Source of the DNA: Achromobacter sp. MFA1 R4
GTDB taxonomy: Bacteria > Pseudomonadota > Gammaproteobacteria > Burkholderiales > Burkholderiaceae_B
Direction: 5' to 3'
DNA: 64,000 nucleotides
Assembly: GCF_900156745.1 (NCBI RefSeq)
Contig: NZ_LT707065.1
Location: 4,526,001-4,590,000 of the forward strand
In this document: piece after piece, positions 8,764 to 18,273 of the stretch
How positions within the stretch are numbered: the stretch's first letter is position 1
How the letters are laid out: every line of letters begins with the position of its first letter
The notes under the pieces: model-generated
The model's database searches: none
What the model saw: only the letters and a program-made list of their open reading frames with translations
Told to the model about the DNA's origin: nothing
Translations under genes and position numbers: made by a program

Positions 8764-9996
8764 TCAGGCTTCCAGCGCCAGCAATTCGGCAATGGTCTGG
8801 CGGCGGCGGATCAGCCGCGCCTCGCCCTTGTCCAGCAGCACCTCCGGCGCCAGCGGCCGGCTGTTGTAGTTCGAGGACATCGACGAGCCGTAGGCGCCCG
8901 CGTTGTGAAACACCATGAAGTCGCCGATGCGCGGGCGCGGCAGCAATTGGTCGGACATGACGCCGCCTTCATTCTGGGTGAACACGTCGCCGGACTCGCA
9001 CAGCGGGCCGGCCACCGCGATGCGCGTCTCGGGCGCGTCCTGCGGGGCGCTGCCGTCCGGCGCATGCACCGAAATCCTGTGATAGCTGCCATACATGGCC
9101 GGCCGCATCAGGTCATTGAAGCCGGCATCGACCAGCGCAAAGTCGCGCTCCGGCCGCCGGTTGATCGCATGCACTTCGGCGACGAGCGCGCCGGATTCGG
9201 CGATGAGAAAGCGCCCCGGTTCGATCTCCAGCCGGATGGTGTGGCCAAGATACTGCGCGATGCGCTGGCGTGCGGCATCCCATTGCTCGAAGTAGTGGTC
9301 GCAATCGATGCGCGGTTCGCCGTCGCGGTACGGAATCGACAGGCCGCCGCCCGCGGAAATGGCTTCGATGTCGTGGTCCAGCGACTTCACCACGTCCACC
9401 ATCGCATCGCACACGCTGGACAGGTGGCCGTAGTCGACGCCCGACCCGATGTGCATGTGCACGCCGACCAGCTTGAGCCCGTGGCGCCGGACGATGGCGA
9501 CCGCCTCGGTCACGTCCCCGATCCAGATGCCGTGCTTGCTTTGCGGGCCGCCGGTGTTGGTCTTGTTGCTGTGGCCGTGCCCGAAGCCCGGGTTGATGCG
9601 CAGCCAGACGCGATGGCCGGGCGAGGCCTGGCCCACGCGCGACAGCATGTCCAGGGACCCCGCGTTCACGGTGATGCCGTGCTTGAGCGCGGTCGCCAGC
9701 GTGACGTGGTCGATGAGGTCGGCCGTGAAGACGATGCCTTCCGGCTCGCTGCGCGGGTCGAAACCGGCGGCCAGGCTGCGCTCGATTTCGCCAAGCGACA
9801 CCGCATCCACCACCACGCCTTCCGCGCGCATCAGGCGCAGGATGTGCAGGTTTGAGCACGCCTTCTGGGCGTAGCGGATCGTGTCGAAGCGGCGCAGTTG
9901 CGCGATGCGTTCGCGGATGACGGCGGCGTCGTACACCCAGAGCGGCGTGCCATGTTCGGCGGCAAGTTGGGTGAGTTGGCGCGGATCGAAAGCCAT
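8764..9996 (-). CDS. lysA: Diaminopimelate decarboxylase
   Basis: Last enzyme of lysine biosynthesis: decarboxylates meso-2,6-diaminopimelate to L-lysine using PLP, in the cytoplasm, 410 aa. The PLP lysine is K45 in IRYAQKACSN. Other active-site blocks are present: HMHIGSGVDY, SAGGGLSIPY, EIEPGRFLIAESG (phosphate site), and GPLCESGDVF with the dimer-interface Cys that contacts substrate. It faces the lysR gene at 10111 across a 114-bp divergent interval, the same arrangement as in E. coli, and this supports the specific assignment over arginine or other basic amino acid decarboxylases. Confidence 0.96.
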   Translation of the reverse strand: MAFDPRQLTQLAAEHGTPLWVYDAAVIRERIAQLRRFDTIRYAQKACSNLHILRLMRAEGVVVDAVSLGEIERSLAAGFDPRSEPEGIVFTADLIDHVTLATALKHGITVNAGSLDMLSRVGQASPGHRVWLRINPGFGHGHSNKTNTGGPQSKHGIWIGDVTEAVAIVRRHGLKLVGVHMHIGSGVDYGHLSSVCDAMVDVVKSLDHDIEAISAGGGLSIPYRDGEPRIDCDHYFEQWDAARQRIAQYLGHTIRLEIEPGRFLIAESGALVAEVHAINRRPERDFALVDAGFNDLMRPAMYGSYHRISVHAPDGSAPQDAPETRIAVAGPLCESGDVFTQNEGGVMSDQLLPRPRIGDFMVFHNAGAYGSSMSSNYNSRPLAPEVLLDKGEARLIRRRQTIAELLALEA

Positions 9997-10110
9997 GGCG
10001 TGTCGGAACCTTGAGGAAATGGAAGCAAAGGCGGCATGATGCCTAAATCAGGTCATCCAGTAAAATGCTTTGATTTTCCAGATCCATTCATTCCTGATAT
10101 GGGGCGAGCG
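9997..10110. promoter_or_regulatory. Divergent lysA-lysR control region
   Basis: Short shared promoter interval. An inverted repeat AAATCA (10045-10050) / TGATTT (10071-10076) flanks a TAAAAT hexamer at 10061-10066 that could be a -10 element. LysR-type activators bind dyads at such positions, so this is a candidate LysR site, but no clear T-N11-A box stands out. Confidence 0.4.
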
Positions 10111-11028
10111 ATGCTGACGCATCGACACATCGAAGTCTTCCGCGCGGTGATGATCACTGGCAGCGTGACCAAGGCGGCCGACCTGCTCAGCACCTCGCAG
10201 CCAACCGTGAGCCGCGAACTGGCCCGCATGGAGCAGACCATCGGCTTTGCGTTGTTCGAGCGCATCGCGGGGCGCCTGCGGCCCACGATGCCGGCGCTGG
10301 CGCTCTTTGAAGAGGTGCGGCAGTCCTACGCCGGCCTGGAGCGGGTGGCGTCCGCCGCGGTTCGCCTAAGAGCTTTCCGAGAAGGGCAATTGTCGGTGAT
10401 CACCTTGCCCGCGTTTTCCCATTCCATCCTGCCCGATGCGTTCCGGCGCTTCCATGGCCGTCATCCCGGCGTGAGCCTGTCCGTGGAAACACAGGAATCG
10501 CCGCTGCTGGAAGAATGGCTGACCGCGCAGCGCTATGACCTGGGCCTCACCGAGCACGACACGGCGCCCGCAGGCACGCGGCTGGAATTGCTGCTGGAGG
10601 TGGACGAGGTCTGCGTGCTGCCGGACGGCCATCCGCTCCTGGCCCGGAAGGCGCTGGACCTGCAGGATTTCGAAGGCCAGGCCTTCGTCAGTCTGTCCGC
10701 CAGCGACCCTTACCGCATCCAGATCGACGAAGCCTTCGGTCAGGCGGGCGTGCTGCCCCGATCCATCGTCGAAACCCCCACCGCGGTGTCCGTCTGCACG
10801 TTCGTGCGCCAGGGACTCGGGCTGGCCATCGTGAATCCGCTCACGGCGCTGGACTTTGCCGGGCGCGGGCTGCACATCCGGCCGTTGACGCGGTCGTTTC
10901 CGTTTCGCGTCAACGTGGTGTTTCCGGAACACCGGCCAGGCAATCCGCCCGTCGTCGCCTTCATGGCCTCGCTGCGCGAAGCCGCCGCCGCCATCGAAGC
11001 CAGGCTCGCGGCAGAGGAAGGTACGTAG
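10111..11028 (+). CDS. lysR: LysR transcriptional activator of lysA
   Basis: LysR-family regulator that in E. coli activates lysA and responds to diaminopimelate. The product is 305 aa from the ATG at 10111, which has GGGGCGAG in front; an ATG at 10099 is an alternative. The N-terminal winged helix reads RHIEVFRAVMITGSVTKAAD then LLSTSQPTVSRELARMEQ. The effector domain carries QESPLLEEWLTAQRYDLGLTE and NPLTALDFA, close to the E. coli LysR sequence as I remember it. Divergent placement against lysA makes the assignment strong. Autorepression is typical of the family. Confidence 0.93.
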   Translation: MLTHRHIEVFRAVMITGSVTKAADLLSTSQPTVSRELARMEQTIGFALFERIAGRLRPTMPALALFEEVRQSYAGLERVASAAVRLRAFREGQLSVITLPAFSHSILPDAFRRFHGRHPGVSLSVETQESPLLEEWLTAQRYDLGLTEHDTAPAGTRLELLLEVDEVCVLPDGHPLLARKALDLQDFEGQAFVSLSASDPYRIQIDEAFGQAGVLPRSIVETPTAVSVCTFVRQGLGLAIVNPLTALDFAGRGLHIRPLTRSFPFRVNVVFPEHRPGNPPVVAFMASLREAAAAIEARLAAEEGT

Positions 11029-11078
11029 CGGAATGGGCAGGGCGGGCGCCGATGGTGCGCCCGCAGCGCGCAGACAGC

Positions 11079-11112
11079 AAAAAAGGATGCCCGTGGGCAT
11101 CCTTCTTCATTT
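11079..11112. terminator. Bidirectional terminator between lysR and rpsT
   Basis: GGATGCCC (11085-11092) and GGGCATCC (11095-11102) form an 8-bp stem flanked by A6 on the left and a T-rich tail on the right. On the minus strand it gives a classic stem plus U6 after rpsT. A second GC hairpin (7-bp arms CGCCCCG/CGGGGCG, 11126-11143) lies between it and the rpsT stop. Confidence 0.85.
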
Positions 11113-11153
11113 GCCGTATTCGTGACGCCCCGAAAGCGGGGCGGCAGAATGGC

Positions 11154-11417
11154 TTAGGCCAGCGCCTTGATGGCGGCAGCCAGGCGGCTCTTGTGGCGAG
11201 CGGCCTTGTTCTTGTGGATGATGTTCTTGTCGGCCACGCGATCGATCACGCTGGTGGCCTTCTGGAACACTTCGCCAGCCGCAGCCTTATCGCCAGCGGC
11301 GATGGATTGGCGAACGCGCTTGATGGCGGTGCGCAGCATCGAGCGCAGGCTGGAATTGTGCTTGTTGCGCTCAACGGATTGGCGAGCGCGCTTGCGGGCT
11401 TGGGCGGTATTGGCCAT
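11154..11417 (-). CDS. rpsT: 30S ribosomal protein S20
   Basis: Small-subunit ribosomal protein bS20 (87 aa), which binds 16S rRNA early in 30S assembly. The start ATG at 11415-11417 gives [13 protein letters not shown], the conserved N-terminus of the family. A longer frame to 11453 only adds leader. The sequence is helical and rich in Lys, Arg and Ala ([33 protein letters not shown]). It is a single-gene unit with its own extended -10 promoter upstream and a strong terminator downstream. Confidence 0.97.
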   Translation of the reverse strand: MANTAQARKRARQSVERNKHNSSLRSMLRTAIKRVRQSIAAGDKAAAGEVFQKATSVIDRVADKNIIHKNKAARHKSRLAAAIKALA

Positions 11418-11451
11418 GTTGCTTTGTAAGTTGAATTCGGCAAAGTCGAAC

Positions 11452-11479
11452 ATTGTAGCAAGTCCCGAGGGGAATGCAA
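11452..11479 (-). promoter_or_regulatory. rpsT promoter
   Basis: Read on the minus strand: TTGCAT, a 16-bp spacer, then TGC-TACAAT, an extended -10 element at 11457-11452. It lies about 35 bp upstream of the rpsT ATG and is the best promoter match in the interval 11418-11694, which contains no gene. Confidence 0.6.
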
Positions 11480-11694
11480 GCTTTTAATGTTGCTTTGACC
11501 GATGGAGCGCCCGTCAACCGGGCGGGAGGGCGCTGCTGGGAAGAATTCCCGGGTTGGAGAACCCTTGCGTCTGATCCTCTTGAAACCTTGAGGAAAGTGC
11601 GCGGCGCCTACTGGGTAAAAACACTGGATAAAAACACCGTGCGGATTATACAACGGAAGCGGGCCCGGCGGGATGCCGCCCCGCGTTGCCGTTG

Positions 11695-12678
11695 TCAGGC
11701 GGCGACGTTGATCGACACGAACCAGGGCGTAAACCGGCGCACCTGGATGGGCATCTGGTCCTGCAGGCTGTCCAGCGCGGCGTCGGTGTCGTCAAGCGGG
11801 AAATGGCCGGACACGGGCAGTCCGCCGGCCGCCATGGAGACGCGCAGCGAGCCGCTGCGGTAGGGGCGCAAGGCGGCGACGACCTCGGCCAGCGGACGGC
11901 CGCGGGCTTCGACCCAGCCGGATTCCCAGGCGGCCTCGGCCATGAGTTCGGCGCGCGGGGTGTCCATCCGGGCGTTGTCGAAGCGGGCGCCGGTGCCGGC
12001 GCGCACGGTGCCGTGGGCGCCCGACATGGTCTCGACCTCGACTTCGTGTTCGTGGACCACCACCACCGTGCGCTGGGCCTGCTGGCGCACCATGTAGCGC
12101 GTGCCCAGGGCACGTACCGTGCCCTGCGCGGTCTGGACCAGGAAGGGGCGCCGGGCGTCGGGCGCCACGGACACCGTGACCGCGCCGTCGAGCAGCCGGA
12201 CCTGCCTGTATGCGGGCGTGAAATCGAGGTTGACGCGGCTGCGGGCGTCCAGCAACAGTTGGCTGCCGTCCGACAGCAGGTAGCGGCGGCGTTCTCCCGT
12301 GGCGGTGGCGGCGTCGGCGGCCACGTTGTTCAGGGGGTAGAAGGCATTGCCGACATAGGCGGCGCAGGCGCCGGTACCGACGAGCGCAAGCGTGCCTGCC
12401 AGGAAACGGCGGCGCGGGGGCACGAGGGTCGGCGCAGGAGGGATCAACGGTTGGGGGGCACCCCCCCCGCTGCCGGTGGCGTAGGCGTCGCCAAGCCGGC
12501 CGAACGACGATCCTGCCAGAGTGCCGGTCAATTGCTGCCAGGCGTTCTCATGGACAGGATCGGCCGCTCGCCAAGCCAGAAAGTCGTTGTAGTCTTGGGC
12601 CGTCGCCTTGCCGGAGCGCAGCAGCAGCAGCCAATTGATCACCTGGTCCGCCATGGGTTGTCCTTGGGCGTACTTCAC
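11695..12678 (-). CDS. FecR-family sigma-factor regulator (orphan)
   Basis: FecR-type inner-membrane regulator, 327 aa. Such proteins relay outer-membrane TonB-receptor signals to an ECF sigma factor. The N-terminal cytoplasmic segment has the family WLLLLRSGKATAQDYNDFLAWRAADP block, a single membrane segment follows near residues 95-115 (RRRFLAGTLALVGTGACAAYVG), and the periplasmic FecR domain contains RRYLLSDGSQLLLDARSRVNLDF and VQTAQGTVRALGTRYMVRQ. The GTG at 12678 is used; the ATG at 12654 is an equally plausible start. No FecI-type sigma gene or TonB receptor lies next to it. The coding strand holds a G8 run in codons for SGGGAPQP (plus-strand C8 at 12461-12468), a possible slippage site. 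Confidence 0.85.
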   Translation of the reverse strand: MKYAQGQPMADQVINWLLLLRSGKATAQDYNDFLAWRAADPVHENAWQQLTGTLAGSSFGRLGDAYATGSGGGAPQPLIPPAPTLVPPRRRFLAGTLALVGTGACAAYVGNAFYPLNNVAADAATATGERRRYLLSDGSQLLLDARSRVNLDFTPAYRQVRLLDGAVTVSVAPDARRPFLVQTAQGTVRALGTRYMVRQQAQRTVVVVHEHEVEVETMSGAHGTVRAGTGARFDNARMDTPRAELMAEAAWESGWVEARGRPLAEVVAALRPYRSGSLRVSMAAGGLPVSGHFPLDDTDAALDSLQDQMPIQVRRFTPWFVSINVAA

Positions 12679-12705
12679 TTCATGTTCCCGCAGGCCGGGG
12701 GCCGC

Positions 12706-12712
12706 GGGGGGG
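12706..12712. repeat. G7/C7 homopolymer in the fecR leader
   Basis: Seven consecutive G on the plus strand (C7 on the fecR sense strand), starting 28 bp upstream of the fecR GTG. A further C8 run occurs inside the gene at 12461-12468. Homopolymers of this class cause slipped-strand phase variation in Bordetella genes such as fim and bvgS. Confidence 0.6.
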
Positions 12713-12795
12713 TCCTCTCAGTGGCAATTTTTAAATAATAAAGGTTTTTTACCAAAGATTACGGCCCGGTTGTCAATTCTTGACGAAATTAATGC

Positions 12796-12822
12796 GAAAA
12801 GCCGGCGTTTGGCCGGCTTTTC
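12796..12822. terminator. murJ terminator
   Basis: An 11-bp inverted repeat GAAAAGCCGGC / GCCGGCTTTTC with a 5-base loop, just past the murJ stop on the minus strand and ending in a U-run. It separates murJ from fecR. A TTGACA hexamer for fecR (plus-strand TGTCAA, 12771-12776) follows it. Confidence 0.85.
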
Positions 12823-12850
12823 AAGCGGAATGTAAGCCGAACGGGCGGAA

Positions 12851-14410
12851 TTACTGCTTTGGACGTCGCCCGAAGTCCCTGGGGCGAAATCCAAACAGTA
12901 ACAACAATCCGAAGTACACGACGCCGCTGGCGGCCAGCACGCCGGCCAGCAGGGCCGCGCGCTGGGCGGCGTGCGCCTGCAGCGCAATCCAGTCGATCCG
13001 CGAGTCCGCGTACCACAGCAGCGCGGCCAGCCCCGCCAGGGCAGGTACCAGGCGCAGGGTGAACGCCAGCCACCCGGCCTGGGGCACATAGACCGCGCGG
13101 CGGCGCAGCCCGATCAGCAAGGCCAGCGCGTTCAGGCAGGCGCCCAGGCCGATGGCCAGGGCGAGCCCCGCGTGGGCCAGGACCGGCACCAGCGCCAGGT
13201 TCAGCAACTGCGTCACCACGAGCACCATGATGGCGATCTTCACCGGCGTGCGGATGTCCTGTTTGGCGTAGAACCCGGGCGCCAGGATCTTGACCGACAG
13301 CAGGCCGATCAGGCCGGCGGAATACGAAATGACGGCCAGCCGCGTCTGCAGCACGTCCTGCGCGTTGAAGGCGCCATAGTGGAACAGCGTGGCGACCAGT
13401 CCATCGGACAGCATGGCCAGCCCGACCGCGGCGGGCAGGCCCAGCAGCAGCACCAGGCGCAGGCCCCAATCCAGCAGCGCGCTGTACCCGCCATGGTCGT
13501 CTCGCGCGTGCGCCGCGGACAGGCTGGGCAGCAGGACCGTGCCCAGCGCTACGCCCAGCAGCGCGGTGGGAAATTCCATCAGGCGGTCGGCGAACGATAG
13601 CCAGGTGACGCTGCCCGGCGTGAGCCAGGTCGCGATGTTGGTGTTGATGAGCAGGGATATCTGCGCCACGGACACGCCCAGCGTGGCGGGTGCCATCTGC
13701 TTGAGGATGCGCTGCACGGTGGGGTCGGCCCAGGCCTGGCCGAAGCGCAGCGAAAAACGCGGGGTCAGGCCCAGGCGCGCCAGGGCCGCCCATTGCACCG
13801 CCAATTGGGCCACGCCGCCTATCATGACGCCGATGGCCAGGGCATAGACCGGCACGTCCATGCGCGGCGCAAGCCAGATGCAGGCGCCGATCATGGACAG
13901 ATTCAGCAGCACCGGCGTGAATGCGGGGACGGCGAAGCGGCGCCAGGTGTTGAGCACGCCGGACGCGAAGGCTATCAGGGACATGCAGAGGATGTAGGGA
14001 AACATCATTCGCGTCATCCAGACCGCCGCGCCGAATTCGGTGTCGCGCGCCGCGCCGCGCAGGCCGCTGGCCATGGCCGACACCACCCAGGGCGCCGCGA
14101 CGATGCCGATCAGCGTGACTAGCATCAGGGCGGCGGTCAGCAGCAGGGCCACGCGGTCGAGCAGCGTGCGCACTTCCTCTTCGGATCGGTTGTTGCGCGC
14201 GGCGCCCAGGATGGGCACGAAGGCCTGGGCAAAGGCGCCCTCGGCAAACAGGCGCCGCAGCAGGTTGGGAATGCGGAAGGCAACCCAGAAGGCGTCGGTA
14301 ATGGGGCCGGCGCCAAACGCGCGGGCCACCAGGATGTCGCGGACCAAGCCGGAAATGCGGGACAGCAACGTGAAGCTGCTGACCGTGGCCGCCGAACGAA
14401 ACAGGCTCAT
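12851..14410 (-). CDS. murJ: Lipid II flippase MurJ
   Basis: MOP-superfamily membrane protein (519 aa, about 14 transmembrane helices) that moves lipid II across the inner membrane for peptidoglycan synthesis. The N-terminus MSLFRSAATVSSFTLLSRISGLVRDILVARAFGAG has the conserved family arginines, followed by DAFWVAFRIPNLLRRLFAEGAFAQAFVP. Later blocks include ISLLINTNIATWL and GFYAKQDIRTPVKIA. Length and start agree with the family. The gene is flanked by its terminator downstream and by the SDR gene upstream (105-bp gap), so it probably has its own promoter, although no strong SD is visible before the ATG. Confidence 0.96.
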   Translation of the reverse strand: MSLFRSAATVSSFTLLSRISGLVRDILVARAFGAGPITDAFWVAFRIPNLLRRLFAEGAFAQAFVPILGAARNNRSEEEVRTLLDRVALLLTAALMLVTLIGIVAAPWVVSAMASGLRGAARDTEFGAAVWMTRMMFPYILCMSLIAFASGVLNTWRRFAVPAFTPVLLNLSMIGACIWLAPRMDVPVYALAIGVMIGGVAQLAVQWAALARLGLTPRFSLRFGQAWADPTVQRILKQMAPATLGVSVAQISLLINTNIATWLTPGSVTWLSFADRLMEFPTALLGVALGTVLLPSLSAAHARDDHGGYSALLDWGLRLVLLLGLPAAVGLAMLSDGLVATLFHYGAFNAQDVLQTRLAVISYSAGLIGLLSVKILAPGFYAKQDIRTPVKIAIMVLVVTQLLNLALVPVLAHAGLALAIGLGACLNALALLIGLRRRAVYVPQAGWLAFTLRLVPALAGLAALLWYADSRIDWIALQAHAAQRAALLAGVLAASGVVYFGLLLLFGFRPRDFGRRPKQ

Positions 14411-14468
14411 GGATGTACTACTGGAGAAAAGGCGGGCCGGGTCGCCGCGACCAGGGGGACGGAATGCC

Positions 14469-14500
14469 GGCCGCCCGAAAGGCGGCCCACGACGTGGGCC
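14469..14500. terminator. Overlapping hairpins after the SDR gene
   Basis: Two mutually exclusive hairpins share bases: GGCCGCC/GGCGGCC (14469-14487) and GGCCCAC/GTGGGCC (14484-14500). They lie between the SDR stop (14516) and murJ. No U-run follows, so termination strength is uncertain. Confidence 0.4.
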
Positions 14501-14515
14501 GGCCTCGGACCTGCA

Positions 14516-15274
14516 TTACTTGGGCGGCATGCGGATGGCGCCGTCCAGACGGATCGTTTCGCCGTTGAGCATGTCATTGGTGATGATGCTGTGGACCAGC
14601 TTGGCGTAGTCTTCCGGGCGGCCCAGGCGCGCGGGGAAGGGGATGCTGGCAGCCAGCGAGTCCTGCACTTCTTGCGGCATGCCGAAGATCATCGGCGTGC
14701 CGAAGATGCCCGGGGCGATGGTCATGCAGCGGATGCCGGTCTTGGCCAGATCGCGCGCGATGGGCAGCGTCATGCCGGCCACGCCCGCCTTGGAGGCGGC
14801 ATAGGCCGCCTGGCCGATCTGGCCGTCGAAAGCGGCGACCGACGCGGTGTTGATCATTACGCCGCGTTCGCCGGTGGGCTCGGGCGCATTGGCGCTCATG
14901 GCCTCGGCGGCCAGGCGCATCATGTTGAAGCTGCCGATCAGGTTGATCGACACGACCTTCTGGAACAGGTCCAGGGAATGCGCGCCATTTTTGCCGACGA
15001 TCTTCGCGGCGGGTGCGACGCCCGCGCAGTTGACCAGGCCGAACAGCGAACCGAGTTCCAGGGCGGCGGCCACGACCTTCTTGCCGTCCGCTTCCTGCGT
15101 CACGTCGCAATGCACGTAGCGCTGGCCGAGTTCCTTGGCCAGGGCTTCGCCCGGCTCGTCCTGCAGGTCGGCAATGACGACCTTGGCGCCATTTTCGACC
15201 AGCATGCGCGCGGTGCCGGCGCCCAGGCCGGATGCGCCGCCGGTAACGATGAATACCTTGTTCGCGATTTCCAT
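14516..15274 (-). CDS. SDR-family 3-hydroxyacyl-CoA dehydrogenase (type 2-like)
   Basis: Classical short-chain dehydrogenase/reductase, 252 aa. The NAD-binding motif [10 protein letters not shown] is at residues 11-20, NCAGVAP at about 82-88, a Ser in [11 protein letters not shown], and the catalytic YAASK. The sequence resembles 3-hydroxy-2-methylbutyryl-CoA/3-hydroxyacyl-CoA dehydrogenases (HSD10 type), especially [21 protein letters not shown] and [10 protein letters not shown]. It would oxidise 3-hydroxyacyl-CoA intermediates of fatty acid or branched-chain amino acid breakdown. It follows adk on the same strand with 134 bp and a long hairpin between, so it is probably a separate transcription unit. 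Confidence 0.85.
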   Translation of the reverse strand: MEIANKVFIVTGGASGLGAGTARMLVENGAKVVIADLQDEPGEALAKELGQRYVHCDVTQEADGKKVVAAALELGSLFGLVNCAGVAPAAKIVGKNGAHSLDLFQKVVSINLIGSFNMMRLAAEAMSANAPEPTGERGVMINTASVAAFDGQIGQAAYAASKAGVAGMTLPIARDLAKTGIRCMTIAPGIFGTPMIFGMPQEVQDSLAASIPFPARLGRPEDYAKLVHSIITNDMLNGETIRLDGAIRMPPK

Positions 15275-15335
15275 GTGTGTACCACCAGATCAGTTCAAGG
15301 GAAGGAGGGCGGCGCGCCGGGCGCCGGATGCGACA

Positions 15336-15388
15336 AGGCCTTCGGGCCGGGGCCGGAACGCGGTGCGTCCGGCCGGCGCCGAAGGCCT
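15336..15388. terminator. Long composite hairpin between adk and the SDR gene
   Basis: Ten-bp outer arms AGGCCTTCGG (15336-15345) / CCGAAGGCCT (15379-15388) enclose a 7-bp inner repeat GGCCGGA (15351-15357) / TCCGGCC (15368-15374). It is placed to end adk transcription on the minus strand, and a short U-pair follows. Confidence 0.55.
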
Positions 15389-15408
15389 GTGGGCCATCGA
15401 GGCGCCGA

Positions 15409-16083
<675 letters not shown>

Positions 16084-16156
16084 TTATTTTTTGTGATCCG
16101 GGGGATTATGCCGCAACGCAGCAGCCAATGCGGGGCTGCGCCATGCGAAATAACCC

Positions 16157-16921
16157 TTATATCGGTTTGCTGTAGATCAAGCGGACGCGCTCCAGGTCCG
16201 CCGGGGTATCTACCCCGCCGGCAGGAGGCGTCGACGCCCGGTGTACGACGATGGTGTGACCGTGTTCCATGGCGCGCAGCTGCTCGAGCGATTCGAACCG
16301 TTCCAGCGCGCCTTGCGGCAAGGTCGGAAAGCGGCGCAGGAACGACGCGCGGTAGGCGTAAAGGCCGATGTGGTGCCAGGCGGGCAGGCCCTGCGCCAGC
16401 ACGCGTTCGCCGCCAGCCAGCGCATCGCGCGCCCAGGGGATGGGTGCGCGCGAAAAATACAGCGCGCGGTCGTCGGCGGCGCACACCAGCTTGACGACGT
16501 TGGGATTGAAGAGCGCCTCGGCGTCGGCCAACGGGCACGCGCAGGTGGCGATGTCTGCCTGAGGGTAGGCCTGCAGCTTGGCAGCCACGGCATCGATGAG
16601 CTCGGGCTCGATCAGGGGCTCGTCGCCTTGCACGTTGACGACGATCGCGTCGTCCGGAAGGCCGAGCTGCTCGACCGCTTCCGCCAGCCGGTCGGTGCCC
16701 GTGGGATGGTCGCCGCGGGTCATGAGCGCGTGCAGGCCATGCGCCTGGGCGGCCTGCTGGACGCGGACATCATCGGTGGCGATGTGGATCTGCGAGGCGC
16801 GCGACAGCGCGGCACGGTCGGCGGTGCGCACGACCATGGGCTTGCCTGCGATGTCGGCCAGCGGCTTGTCGGGCAGGCGGGTCGAGGCGGTACGCGCCGG
16901 GATGATGGCGATGAAGCTCAC
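16157..16921 (-). CDS. kdsB: 3-deoxy-manno-octulosonate cytidylyltransferase
   Basis: Activates KDO with CTP to CMP-KDO for lipopolysaccharide inner-core synthesis; 254 aa. I start it at GTG 16921, which overlaps the stop of the upstream Trm112-like gene in a GTGA junction and gives the family N-terminus [21 protein letters not shown] longer frame to 17086 would overlap that gene and adds Arg/Pro-rich sequence. Motifs: nucleotide-binding [32 protein letters not shown] and [12 protein letters not shown]. Translational coupling to the upstream gene is likely. Confidence 0.95.
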   Translation of the reverse strand: MSFIAIIPARTASTRLPDKPLADIAGKPMVVRTADRAALSRASQIHIATDDVRVQQAAQAHGLHALMTRGDHPTGTDRLAEAVEQLGLPDDAIVVNVQGDEPLIEPELIDAVAAKLQAYPQADIATCACPLADAEALFNPNVVKLVCAADDRALYFSRAPIPWARDALAGGERVLAQGLPAWHHIGLYAYRASFLRRFPTLPQGALERFESLEQLRAMEHGHTIVVHRASTPPAGGVDTPADLERVRLIYSKPI

Positions 16922-17115
16922 GATGCGGCGTTCAGCGGGGGGGCTGCGGCGTCGTCCAGCGCGCGCGCTTCCGACTCCAGCATGACCGGGATGCCGTCGC
17001 GCACGGGGAAGGCCAGCCGGTCTGCACGGCAGATCAGTTCGGCCTGTTGCCGGTCGTGTTCTAGGCGGCCCTTGCACAAGGGGCAAACGAGGATGTCGAG
17101 AAGGCGGGATTCCAT
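16918..17115 (-). CDS. Trm112-family small zinc-ribbon-like protein (YcaR-like)
   Basis: Small protein of 65 aa starting [19 protein letters not shown]. The cysteines C11, C14 and C29 give a partial zinc-ribbon pattern, and the [16 protein letters not shown] tail is typical of YcaR/Trm112 proteins. Eukaryotic Trm112 activates methyltransferases; the bacterial role is not settled. It almost always lies between lpxK and kdsB, as here. The start is placed at 17113-17115 because a longer frame only adds Arg/Ala-rich sequence, and the stop overlaps the kdsB GTG by 4 bp. Confidence 0.92.
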   Translation of the reverse strand: MESRLLDILVCPLCKGRLEHDRQQAELICRADRLAFPVRDGIPVMLESEARALDDAAAPPLNAAS

Positions 17116-17184
17116 GACCGCGATTCTAAAACAGTTTTGCGCCTGGACAGCGCCCCGCGCGCGGGCAGGGTCCACTGCCGCGCG

Positions 17185-18273
17185 TCAGCCCTGGGACTTG
17201 CGGCCGCCGTTCCGGCACTCATTCTGCCTCCCGTTGGCGCCGCGCTTGCACGCTTGCAGGGCATCGGCCAGCCAGTCGAAGAGGCCCGGATCAGAAAACG
17301 CGGCCCGCACCGGGACCTCCCACAGGCGCGCGTCGTTCAGCGCCCCGCATTTGATGGCGTCCTTGGACGTCACCAGGATAACGTCGGCCGAGAGGCCCTG
17401 GAAGGGCGACGTGGCGTAGGCGTGGTGGTCGGGCAGGGGAAGGGTCGACGACAGCGTGATGCCGGCGGCCCGCAGCGTGGCGAAAAAGCGTTCGGGATTG
17501 CCGATTCCCGCCGCGGCCGCGACGCGTGCCTGCCCGGCAAACGCGGACAAGGGCCGCGTGGCGCGTCCTTCCAGATGCCGGGCCTCGCCCGGTTCCAGCC
17601 ACATGTGCACCTGGCGCGGACGTCCGGCGGCCAGCGGGGCAGGGGCGTCTGGCGGGGTGCCCGTATTGGTCACCACGGCATCCACGTCGGCCAGGCGACT
17701 GGCGGGTTCGCGCAGCGGGCCGGCGGGCAGCAGGCGGCTGTTGCCCACGCCGCGCTGGTCCTGCACCACGATTTCGATGTCGCGCGCCAGGGCCAAGTGT
17801 TGCAGGCCGTCGTCCGAGACGATGACGTCCACGCTGGGGTGTGCCTGCAGCAGCGCCTGCGCGGCGAGGGCGCGCTTGGGGTGGATGGACACGGGCGCGC
17901 CCGTGGCGCGCGCGATCAACGCGGGTTCGTCGCCGAAGCGCGCCGCTTCCAGTTCGCCCAGTCCCACGCGCGGGTGCGGGCCGACCTTGACCCCGTAGCC
18001 GCGGCTGACCACGCCCGGCGTGTAGCCGCGCGCCCGCAGGCCTTCGACGGTGGCGATCACCATCGGGGTCTTGCCGGTGCCGCCCACGTAGATGTTGCCG
18101 ATCACGACCACGGGCACCGGCGCCCGGTAAGGGGTCTTGGCGCCGCTGGCATAGCGGGCCCGCTTGCGCGCGACCGCCCAGGCGGTGAGCGCGGAAAGGG
18201 GACGCAAGGCGGTGGACAGCCAGCCGCCGCGCTGCCATTGGCGGGCCAGCAGTGATGCGCGTCTGGTGTTCAC
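17185..18273 (-). CDS. lpxK: Tetraacyldisaccharide 4'-kinase
   Basis: Inner-membrane-associated kinase that phosphorylates the lipid A disaccharide at the 4' position, an essential step of lipid A synthesis; 362 aa. Walker A is GGTGKTP (G64-P70), followed by [17 protein letters not shown] and [18 protein letters not shown], all typical of LpxK. The GTG start at 18271-18273 overlaps the exbD stop by 4 bp (GTGA). The C-terminal tail is Lys/Arg/Asn-rich. A likely translationally coupled run exbB-exbD-lpxK leads into the Trm112-like gene and kdsB after a 69-bp gap. Confidence 0.96.
   Translation of the reverse strand: MNTRRASLLARQWQRGGWLSTALRPLSALTAWAVARKRARYASGAKTPYRAPVPVVVIGNIYVGGTGKTPMVIATVEGLRARGYTPGVVSRGYGVKVGPHPRVGLGELEAARFGDEPALIARATGAPVSIHPKRALAAQALLQAHPSVDVIVSDDGLQHLALARDIEIVVQDQRGVGNSRLLPAGPLREPASRLADVDAVVTNTGTPPDAPAPLAAGRPRQVHMWLEPGEARHLEGRATRPLSAFAGQARVAAAAGIGNPERFFATLRAAGITLSSTLPLPDHHAYATSPFQGLSADVILVTSKDAIKCGALNDARLWEVPVRAAFSDPGLFDWLADALQACKRGANGRQNECRNGGRKSQG

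Noticed and set aside
11616..11637. Direct repeat TAAAAACAC x2 downstream of fecR
   Set aside because: Only two 9-bp copies in AT-rich intergenic DNA; no link to a gene start or mobile element.
11474..11863. 129-codon plus-strand frame between rpsT and fecR
   Set aside because: Its 3' half is antisense to fecR and its 5' half overlaps the rpsT promoter; no SD and no recognisable domain.
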